Assembly: GCF_000963865.1 (NCBI RefSeq)
Contig: NZ_CP011071.1
Coordinates: 744,001-808,000, forward strand
Source of the DNA: Flagellimonas lutaonensis
GTDB taxonomy: Bacteria; Bacteroidota; Bacteroidia; Flavobacteriales; Flavobacteriaceae
DNA length: 64,000 bases
Direction: 5' to 3'
Shown here: positions 57,875 to 64,000 of the stretch, piece by piece
How positions within the stretch are numbered: the stretch's first letter is position 1
Layout of the letters: each line of letters begins with the position of its first letter
The notes under the pieces: model-generated
Database searches by the model: none
What the model saw: only the letters and a program-made list of their open reading frames with translations
Told to the model about the DNA's origin: nothing
Made by a program: the position numbers and the translations under genes

Positions 57875-58419
57875 TTGAGGCGAAACCTAAATTCGGCGCT
57901 TGACCGGAGTATGATTTTTGGGTCGGGTTGCGAAGAGGTACTGCTGTTGTCACTTTGATTGATCGCCCCTACCCTTATATTTGTAGTATTTCTGAGAATA
58001 TCGAGACTTCTCCCCCCATTGCCATAGGCAATTTGCCTTTCAAGCAAGGGAGCCGGATCGGCCTCTATGGTAAATGCCTCTGTATCGAGCACATTGCCCC
58101 CTTCATCCAAAAACTCAACGGTTATATCAATTTCTTTGCTTGTGGTATTCTCAACTTGGTAAGTAATGACGCCTTCAAGCACCCGTTCGGCCACAAACTC
58201 TTCGTTAAAGGCCTCGAAAGTAAATACCTCGGAGTAAAAACTGCCGCTGCTTGCCAAATTGATGGTGCTTTCATCAGACTCGAGATAAAAGATACTGGTG
58301 GCAAGTGTAGGGGTAACGCTCAGGTCGTCGAATTGGTCAAAGTTCTGCTCTTCAGAGCAGCCCACCACAAAAACCAGTGCCGAGATGGCAATTCCCAAAC
58401 CAAAGACCCATTTCTTCAT
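57871..58419 (-). CDS. Small lipoprotein coupled to the DUF5723 protein
   Basis: 182 residues from ATG 58419 (MKKWVFGLGIAISALVF), lipobox VVGC. The mature part is Ser/Thr- and acid-rich with a beta-sandwich pattern (VITYQVENTTSKEIDITVEF, then RVGAINQSDNSSTSS). No known family comes to mind. The four-base overlap with the barrel protein gene suggests that the two form a complex. Confidence 0.8.
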   Translation of the reverse strand: MKKWVFGLGIAISALVFVVGCSEEQNFDQFDDLSVTPTLATSIFYLESDESTINLASSGSFYSEVFTFEAFNEEFVAERVLEGVITYQVENTTSKEIDITVEFLDEGGNVLDTEAFTIEADPAPLLERQIAYGNGGRSLDILRNTTNIRVGAINQSDNSSTSSQPDPKIILRSSAEFRFRLK

Positions 58420-58475
58420 TTTGTATAGCAATTTTATTAGTAAACAACCAATGACCGTTGTACCCTACTATAACT

Positions 58476-59165
58476 CTACAAAATGCTTTTTATTTCACTC
58501 AAATGGGTGATGATCTTGCAAAAATCGTGGTTTGAATCTTGGGTGGGATTGAAGTGCAACGTATGGAAACCCACTGCTTGGGCCCCTAGAATGTCGGCCT
58601 CTAGATTGTCGCCGACCATCAGGCTGTTTTCTGGGGCCACCCTCGTTTTCGCCAAGGCCAGTTCAAAAATTCTCGGATGTGGCTTTTTGACCCCCGCCAT
58701 CTCTGAATTTATAATGGCCTCGAAATAATGCAATATCTTGGCGTTTTTTAGTTTTTTGTGCTGAATTTCCCCAAAACCATTGGTAATGATGTGGAGCCTG
58801 TAATTGGGCCTCAAATAGTCCAACACCTCTTTTGTATGCGGAATGATGTGGTTAAAACTTGACAGGTAGCGTATATAATCATCTGACAAACGGTCGATCA
58901 TTGAGCGGTCTATGGACATCCCAAGCGTATCAAATGTCTTTTTCAGCCGTTGGTAGCGTAGTTCCTCTTTGGTGACCTTTTCTTCACGGTACAGCTTCCA
59001 ATATTCAAAATTGATGGGTACATAAACTTGCAAGAACATAGGAAGCGAAACATGGATGCCATTTTGAAGAAATATCTTTTCAAAGGTCAGCGCAGAGTTT
59101 CTTTCAAAATCCCACAGGGTATGGTCAAGATCAAAAAAAATATCGGTCACCTGCCCATTAAACAT
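58476..59165 (-). CDS. yjjG: YjjG-family noncanonical pyrimidine nucleotidase (HAD superfamily)
   Basis: 229 residues. HAD motif I FFDLDHTLWDFE, a helical cap at about 20-90, motif II ITNGF, motif III Lys in GVKKPHPRIF and motif IV MVGDNLEADILGA are all intact. By family it dephosphorylates nucleoside monophosphates including noncanonical pyrimidines. The first eight bases overlap the end of the deacetylase-like gene, so the pair is translationally coupled. Confidence 0.92.
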   Translation of the reverse strand: MFNGQVTDIFFDLDHTLWDFERNSALTFEKIFLQNGIHVSLPMFLQVYVPINFEYWKLYREEKVTKEELRYQRLKKTFDTLGMSIDRSMIDRLSDDYIRYLSSFNHIIPHTKEVLDYLRPNYRLHIITNGFGEIQHKKLKNAKILHYFEAIINSEMAGVKKPHPRIFELALAKTRVAPENSLMVGDNLEADILGAQAVGFHTLHFNPTQDSNHDFCKIITHLSEIKSIL

Positions 59166-60453
59166 AATAGCGCTTTAAAAAGTTTTGGTACAGCTGGATC
59201 CAGTCAATCTGCTGTTTGCTTCCCAATAGTTCATTGGAAAATACCGTGATAAACTCCCCGTTCACAGTTTTGACCTGACGGTACATACCATCGACTTTCT
59301 CAAGGGCATCTGCGATGCTTTTATATCCCGTAAGGGCATAATCATGTACGGCAAACGGGTGTACCTTCAGCGGTTGCTGTTCTTCTAGGTTAATATCGTA
59401 AAAATAGAAAGGAGTGCAGGTGCCGGCGCGAAAGCCCAATTCGTGGGTGTAGCCCATGCTAAAATCATCGGTGAACTCTGCCTCTATCAAATTGCGATAG
59501 GTCGTAGGCACATTCACCTTGTTGTACCGTAGCCGAGAATAGTTTACGGGCCTGTTTATAAGCTTTGCCAACCGTTTCTTCTCTGTTTTTAACAACTCTA
59601 GATTACCGCCGGCATGAAAAGAGGTGCTCAATGCCACCACGCTGTAATCGGCAATGGCCTTTATCAGGTACCGAAATTTGTTATTGTTGGGCGAGATGTT
59701 CTTGTCATGGGTCGAATACTCGGCAAACTGAAAGAAAAACATGGTCTTTACCGGATATTTTTTGTGCAGTTCGATCAAGAGCGAAAAGTTGTCGTATGGG
59801 TCTTTTCTTAGACCCAACAGTACCATAAACCGCTGTGCCACCCTGCGCAGCCTAAACTTGCCCAGATCGAACAATAGGCCGCCCAAACTTCGGGCAAGGC
59901 CCCTTAGCGCAAAACTGTGCGAGGTGGTCACATTGATAATGGAGGTATAGCGATAGGCCCTGGTCTTTCGCTTGATATCGGGAAAACGCTGTTGGAGTAC
60001 CCCAAACAATTTGTTTGCCCAAAGATTTACCACCGGCAACTCTAAAAAACCGTTTTTGTAAGCGAGGCTTTCTTTAGCCGGAAACCGGCCCAGGTCATCC
60101 TTCACGTGGGGCAGGTATTCTTCATAACGGCTCAAGAGAAAGAAACTCGCCGAAAAAATATCGAAGGGTATCGCACTCATGTCACCTGCTTCAAAAAAAC
60201 AGGGCAGGCCATCCCAATCGCCCATGCGGATATCAAAATCGTTGATTCCCTGTTCGAAAAGCAAATCGTTGCTACGTACAAAAAATTCGTTCTGCAGGGG
60301 TTTTTTGGTATAGGTGATCTTAGGGCCCTTATGCTTTATAAAATCCTCTACCTTGGTGGTAAAGCCAATGTCCACGCCCAATATCTCCCTAAAAATATGC
60401 CGCATGGTATAGCGAAAGCGGGCCGTTATCTTATGGGTATAGATGAGCAACAT
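59158..60453 (-). CDS. Polysaccharide-deacetylase-like protein (DUF7033 type) with an apparently degenerate active site
   Basis: 431 residues, no signal peptide. The N-terminal domain (about 1-165) and the deacetylase-like barrel (about 168-410) have the family frame: KDPYDNFSLLIELHKKYPVK, DDFSMGYTHELGFRAGTCTP, PFAVHDYALTGY. As I recall the family consensus, the metal and catalytic sites read T-x-D-I-D-x-A-Y, G-x-H-P-S-Y, R-Q-H-F-L-K and W-H-N. Here they read INVTTSHSF (173-181), ALSTSFHAG (274-282), RLRYNKV (307-313) and FSN (405-407). Most ligand His/Asp residues are therefore missing, so a binding or regulatory role is more likely than catalysis. Confidence 0.8.
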   Translation of the reverse strand: MLLIYTHKITARFRYTMRHIFREILGVDIGFTTKVEDFIKHKGPKITYTKKPLQNEFFVRSNDLLFEQGINDFDIRMGDWDGLPCFFEAGDMSAIPFDIFSASFFLLSRYEEYLPHVKDDLGRFPAKESLAYKNGFLELPVVNLWANKLFGVLQQRFPDIKRKTRAYRYTSIINVTTSHSFALRGLARSLGGLLFDLGKFRLRRVAQRFMVLLGLRKDPYDNFSLLIELHKKYPVKTMFFFQFAEYSTHDKNISPNNNKFRYLIKAIADYSVVALSTSFHAGGNLELLKTEKKRLAKLINRPVNYSRLRYNKVNVPTTYRNLIEAEFTDDFSMGYTHELGFRAGTCTPFYFYDINLEEQQPLKVHPFAVHDYALTGYKSIADALEKVDGMYRQVKTVNGEFITVFSNELLGSKQQIDWIQLYQNFLKRYYV

Positions 60454-60460
60454 AGGCTGT

Positions 60461-60494
60461 AAATATCAAGTTTCAAAACCCAAATTCCAAATAA
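60461..60494. repeat. Intergenic words shared with the sigma-fecR spacer
   Basis: AAATATCAAG, followed after a short gap by CCAAATTCCAAATA, occurs here. AAATATCAAG directly followed by CACCAAATTCCAATA stands at 2196-2220. The stretch lies between the radC stop and the start of the deacetylase-like gene. Confidence 0.5.
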
Positions 60495-60518
60495 GGCCAT
60501 TCGTTTACCCCCGATTGG

Positions 60519-61217
60519 TCATAGAAGTTGTTCGTCGGCAAAGCTTAAATATGCTTTTTGGGCAATGATCAAATGGTCAAGCACTTTGATGTCCAATGCT
60601 TGGGCGGCACTCTTCAGCTTTTGGGTGATTGTTTTGTCGGCCTTGCTGGGAACAAGGGTACCCGAAGGGTGGTTGTGCGCCAAAATCAATGCCACGGCCC
60701 CCAGCTCAAGGGCCTGTTTCATCACAAGGCGAACATCGACCAAAGTACCTGTGATGCCCCCTTTGCTCAATTGGCCCTTATGTACCACCTTATTGGAGTT
60801 GTTGAGATACAGAATCCAGAACTCCTCGTGCTCCAACTCGCCTATCAAGGGCTGCAAAAGCTCAAAAGCATCCCCACTTGAGGCAATCTTGGTAATCTGT
60901 TGACCCGCCTCCCTTCGGCGACGTCGTCCGATCTCTAGGGCGGCGGCAATGGTCACGGCCTTTGCCTCTCCAATTCCCTTGAACTGCATCAGCTGTTTCA
61001 CCGATAGCCGGCCCAAATCGTTCAAGTTGTTGCCGACCGAAGCCAAAATGCGCTTTGAAAGCTCAACAGCACTTTCGTTTTTGGAGCCCGAACCGATCAA
61101 AATAGCGATAAGCTCGGCATCTGACAACACCGAACGCCCCTTTTGTACCAATTTTTCCCTGGGTTTATCGTCATCGGCCCAGTCTTTGATGGACAAAGAT
61201 GCCTTTTCTTCTTGCAT
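60519..61217 (-). CDS. radC: RadC-family JAB/MPN-domain protein
   Basis: 232 residues from ATG 61217. N-terminal helix-hairpin-helix (FKGIGEAKAVTIAAALEIGR) and the C-terminal JAB1/MPN+ metalloprotease-like domain with the zinc motif AHNHPSGTLVPSKAD (His-x-His-x(10)-Asp). Despite the name, a DNA-repair role is not proven. This copy sits among housekeeping genes without mobile-element context. It is divergent from the DUF1569 gene. Confidence 0.95.
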   Translation of the reverse strand: MQEEKASLSIKDWADDDKPREKLVQKGRSVLSDAELIAILIGSGSKNESAVELSKRILASVGNNLNDLGRLSVKQLMQFKGIGEAKAVTIAAALEIGRRRRREAGQQITKIASSGDAFELLQPLIGELEHEEFWILYLNNSNKVVHKGQLSKGGITGTLVDVRLVMKQALELGAVALILAHNHPSGTLVPSKADKTITQKLKSAAQALDIKVLDHLIIAQKAYLSFADEQLL

Positions 61218-61316
61218 GTTATAAATATAGCATTTTGGGCCCAACCATTTGTTGAGGATATGTGCCCATCGAATTCGCCTTTTTCGTATTTTGGGAATTC
61301 TGTTAAACCGAAGCCG

Positions 61317-61760
61317 ATGAAATCACTTTTCGACAAAGAAGCGTACGAAGAAATTGTAGCGCGCATTGATAGTCTGTCACCTGACTCGCAACGGCAATGG
61401 GGTAAAATGAGCGTGGGACAAATGGCTTGGCACTGCCAGTTTCCACTGAAGATAGCCATCAAGAACGAAGACAAGGGCGTGCGCGGCAACCCTCTGGTTC
61501 GCTGGTTCTTTAAAAAATCGCTCTACAACGACAGGCCTTGGCGAAAGAACCTGCCCACCGCCCCCGCTTTAAAGGCAAAACAGGAAAAGGACTTTGAGAC
61601 AGAAGTGAAAAAATTGAAAGAATTGGTAAAACAGTGCCATGATATCGGCAACCGTACCGAGTGGAACCCCCATCCCCTATTTGGGCGGTTTACCCCAGAG
61701 CAATGGGGACAGTTGCAGTACAAGCATCTTGACCACCACCTTCGGCAGTTTGGGGTATAG
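61317..61760 (+). CDS. DUF1569 (DinB-like) protein
   Basis: 147 residues from ATG 61317 (MKSLFDKEAYEEIVARI); the open frame upstream overlaps radC and is not conserved. A four-helix bundle is expected. The conserved His positions GQMAWHCQFPL and YKHLDHHLRQFGV are as in DinB/YfiT-like metal-binding proteins. Function unknown. Convergent with mpl, 97 bases apart; that gap holds nothing recognisable. Confidence 0.88.
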   Translation: MKSLFDKEAYEEIVARIDSLSPDSQRQWGKMSVGQMAWHCQFPLKIAIKNEDKGVRGNPLVRWFFKKSLYNDRPWRKNLPTAPALKAKQEKDFETEVKKLKELVKQCHDIGNRTEWNPHPLFGRFTPEQWGQLQYKHLDHHLRQFGV

Positions 61761-61856
61761 ATATGGCCAACAACTACTAAAAACAAGTGTTCGCGCCCAA
61801 GGCCCGTAAAGGCCCCGGTAAGTGCTTTGGGCATTGTTGACCTACATTGCCATGGT

Positions 61857-63212
61857 TTATACCATTACGCTTTTTACTTGCCCAAAATCCAATCCGCCAT
61901 AATTGCCAGAGCTCATCAACAAAAAATTGGCCGGTTCTTTGGCCTGTGAAAACAACCATTCCCTAAACGAACCTGCATCGGTAAAGACCTGCAGATCCTT
62001 CCTTTGAAAGGCATCGGATATCTGCTGTTCGGTCACCTGCTCCAACCCTTTGATCTCGACAGCCTCTGGTGAATAGTAGACTACCGCATAATCAGCGGTA
62101 TCCAAGGCGCCTCGGTATTCTTTTAAGAATTCGGCATTGAGACTGCTATAGGTATGCAGTTCTAAACAGGCCACCAACTTACGGTCGGGATATTGTTCTT
62201 TTACCGCCCTGGTGGTAGCGGCCACTTTGCTCGGCGAATGGGCAAAATCTTTGAACACCACCGCATAATCTGACTCAGCTATTTTTTCAAGGCGCTTTGA
62301 GGCTCCTTTGAACGAGGCAATGGCCTCGTAAAAATCGGCCTCATCGACCCCCATGTTCTGGCAGATCCACTTGGCCCCTGCCAAATTGTTCAAATTATGC
62401 GCACCAAAAACCGCAATGGGCAATGGGCCCTCGGGAGTTTCAAGATAGGTGGTGCCCCCATCGACAAAATAATCGGGCGTGCCATAGGGCAGTTTGCGTA
62501 TGCTGTTCTCCGATGCCTCGACCACTTTCTTGACCTCTTCGTCTTCTTCGTTATAGGCAATGCTTCCGCCCTCAACGATACTATCGACAAAAATCTTGAA
62601 CTGCTCCACGTAGCCCTCATAGGTAGGGAACACATTGATATGGTCCCAGGCAATACCGCTCAGCAAGGCGATGTTCGGGCGATACAGGTGAAACTTGGGC
62701 CGACGATCAATGGGCGACGAAAGGTATTCATCTCCCTCCAAGACAATAAAATCGTTCTCTTTGGTAAGGTGTACCATACGGTCAAAACCTTCCAATTGTG
62801 CCCCAACCATATAATCGACCGCTATGCCATGGTAGTCGAGCACGTGTAAGATCATTGAGGTAATGGTGGTCTTGCCGTGGCTGCCACCTATCACCACCCT
62901 GGTCTTTTCTTTTGATTGCTCGTACAAAAACTCAGGATATGAATAAATTTTCAGTCCCAATTCCTGCGCCCTTAAAAGTTCGGGGTTGTCAGGTTTGGCA
63001 TGCATGCCTAAGATAACGGCATCGAGATTTGCGGTGATTTTGTCTGGAAACCACCCAAATTCTTGGGGAAGCAGCCCCTTGTCGGCCAAGCGGCTTTTTG
63101 AAGGCTCATAAATGATATCGTCGCTTCCGGTTATCTCGTATCCTTTGTGTTGCAGGGCCAACGCCAAATTGTGCATGGCGCTGCCCCCAATGGCGATAAA
63201 ATGAACTTTCAT
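61857..63212 (-). CDS. mpl: UDP-MurNAc:L-alanyl-gamma-D-glutamyl-meso-diaminopimelate ligase (Mpl-like)
   Basis: 451 residues of the Mur ligase family. An N-terminal Rossmann domain (FIAIGGSAMHNLALALQHKG) precedes the ATP-binding P-loop GGSHGKTTITSMI and the central domain with LEGDEYLSSPIDRRPKF and SGIAWDHINVFPTYEGY. The C-terminal ligase domain has KDFAHSPSKVAATTRAVKE. It re-attaches the recycled murein tripeptide to UDP-MurNAc in the cytosol. Length and SPID motif fit Mpl rather than MurC. Confidence 0.93.
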   Translation of the reverse strand: MKVHFIAIGGSAMHNLALALQHKGYEITGSDDIIYEPSKSRLADKGLLPQEFGWFPDKITANLDAVILGMHAKPDNPELLRAQELGLKIYSYPEFLYEQSKEKTRVVIGGSHGKTTITSMILHVLDYHGIAVDYMVGAQLEGFDRMVHLTKENDFIVLEGDEYLSSPIDRRPKFHLYRPNIALLSGIAWDHINVFPTYEGYVEQFKIFVDSIVEGGSIAYNEEDEEVKKVVEASENSIRKLPYGTPDYFVDGGTTYLETPEGPLPIAVFGAHNLNNLAGAKWICQNMGVDEADFYEAIASFKGASKRLEKIAESDYAVVFKDFAHSPSKVAATTRAVKEQYPDRKLVACLELHTYSSLNAEFLKEYRGALDTADYAVVYYSPEAVEIKGLEQVTEQQISDAFQRKDLQVFTDAGSFREWLFSQAKEPANFLLMSSGNYGGLDFGQVKSVMV

Positions 63213-63228
63213 AATGGAATGTGTGGTT

Positions 63229-63258
63229 CAAAGATAGCCTTATTTTTTACTACCTTAA
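63229..63258 (-). promoter_or_regulatory. Promoter of mpl
   Basis: Minus strand: TTA (63258-63256), 19 bases, then TATCTTTG (63236-63229). The -7 match is full and the -33 has one mismatch. It lies 16 bases before the mpl ATG. Confidence 0.6.
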
Positions 63259-63262
63259 ACCC

Positions 63263-64000
63263 GTGAAACAGAACATTGAAATATTTGAAACAGCCTTTGT
63301 AACTGCCGACTTTAGGGCCACAGACGTTGCCCTGAGCAAAGATCGCTATGCACATTTATGGCCGAGCGAGGGCACCAAAATATACCGCAAGGCGTATGTT
63401 GATTCCGTTTCACGGCACGAGCAGTTTGCACACTGTTTGCGCAACCGGTATTTCCTCGAGGCCATTGAGAACCTGTTCAACGAGCAAAAAATCGAGCTGC
63501 TCATCAATTTTGGGTGCGGCTTTAGCATGTACCCCTTTCTGTTGCCCAAAACCATGGCCCATATCGAAATTGACATGCCTCATTCGATAAATTACAAAAA
63601 GGAGAAAATAGCGGATTGGTGTGCATCAAAAAAACTGCCTGACAGAAACATATCCTTTCTGGAAGCCGATTTCACATCAAATTACGAACCGCAGTTACTA
63701 GAAAAAATAGCATCCATAAAGGAAAACAAACGTTCGTTCATATTTCTGGAAGGCGTGTTGTTTTTTATCGGCAGACCAGAAACTGAACGCCTTTTCAAAC
63801 TCTTTTCAACGATTCAGGGCACTGACGAGTATGTCGGCAGTGTTTCGTTTCAAAAGGAAATCGAATCACGCACGGCCTTCAAAAAACTCATTCAATTCAC
63901 TGAAGAACGATTGGTGGCCAACGAAAAGTTCTGCTATCAGACCGTGGAAGACCGTTATTATTTGAACTTGGACGACTATGCGATGGTCGACCACCAAAAT
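63263..64000 (+). CDS. LCM-family (leucine carboxyl methyltransferase type) SAM-dependent methyltransferase, partial
   Basis: GTG start at 63263; no ATG occurs upstream before a stop. 246 codons to the right edge without stop. The SAM-binding motif FGCGFSMYPFLL is followed by the acidic strand HIEIDMPHSINYKKE, then FLEADF and the motif IFLEGVLFFIGRP, the order seen in class I LCM/O-methyltransferase Ms family members such as PPM1 and its bacterial relatives. Substrate unknown; many bacterial members act on small molecules. Divergent from mpl with only 50 bases between the starts. Confidence 0.82.
   Translation, partial: MKQNIEIFETAFVTADFRATDVALSKDRYAHLWPSEGTKIYRKAYVDSVSRHEQFAHCLRNRYFLEAIENLFNEQKIELLINFGCGFSMYPFLLPKTMAHIEIDMPHSINYKKEKIADWCASKKLPDRNISFLEADFTSNYEPQLLEKIASIKENKRSFIFLEGVLFFIGRPETERLFKLFSTIQGTDEYVGSVSFQKEIESRTAFKKLIQFTEERLVANEKFCYQTVEDRYYLNLDDYAMVDHQN

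Noticed and set aside
61143-61316. 58-residue N-terminal extension of the DUF1569 protein
   Set aside because: It overlaps radC antisense and holds no conserved sequence; ATG 61317 gives a normal-length protein.

Overview
The window is ordinary chromosome of a marine-type Flavobacteriaceae (Bacteroidota). The gene families point towards the Muricauda/Maribacter/Zobellia neighbourhood, but the genus is a guess. The evidence is a SusC/SusD pair, an ECF sigma/FecR/TonB-receptor signalling set, Bacteroidota promoters (TTG-N19-TAnnTTTG), and a ribosomal cluster in which fusA is followed directly by rpsJ with no tuf gene. Coding density is high. No intergenic gap exceeds 300 bases (the largest is 41028-41312), and I see no rRNA, tRNA, CRISPR array, phage or insertion sequence.

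Layout. 1-5782: a repeat-built surface lipoprotein (cut by the window edge) stands divergent from an ECF sigma factor - FecR anti-sigma - TonB-dependent receptor operon. 5833-12330: a cation-chloride-cotransporter-like permease, argS and three small to medium genes of poorly known role. 12437-17028: a carboxypeptidase-regulatory-domain protein, a glycoside-hydrolase-like lipoprotein and two pentein-fold enzymes acting on guanidino or ureido groups (CtlX and a DDAH-like protein). 17129-22690: gltA, glycogen synthase, eno and carA. 22779-40008: one co-directional minus-strand cluster fusing the str, S10, spc and alpha operons (rpsL to rplQ, 31 genes). It has a clear promoter before rpsL, a structured 158-base leader between rpsJ and rplC, and a terminator after rplQ.

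40263-52667 is the accessory island of the window: SusC, SusD, two tandem paralogous lipoproteins that share an N-terminal module but end in different C-terminal domains, and a 1110-residue double-propeller ASPIC/UnbV lipoprotein. A pair of distantly related secreted proteins flanks the set, one on each side. It carries no carbohydrate-active enzyme, so I read it as an outer-membrane uptake/binding locus of unknown substrate. 52732-64000 returns to housekeeping and hypothetical genes: rlmB, a rhomboid protease, rarA, a DUF5723 outer-membrane operon, yjjG, a polysaccharide-deacetylase-like protein that appears to have lost its metal ligands, radC, a DUF1569 protein, mpl, and a truncated LCM-type methyltransferase.

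I found no clearly new defence or mobile system. The best candidates for something undescribed are: the SusCD island with its swapped lipoprotein tails and flanking paralogues; the rpsJ-rplC leader with two mutually exclusive hairpins; the degenerate deacetylase; and a small family of GC-rich palindromes set in AT-rich spacers, one of them inside a larger inverted repeat between the sigma factor and its anti-sigma gene.
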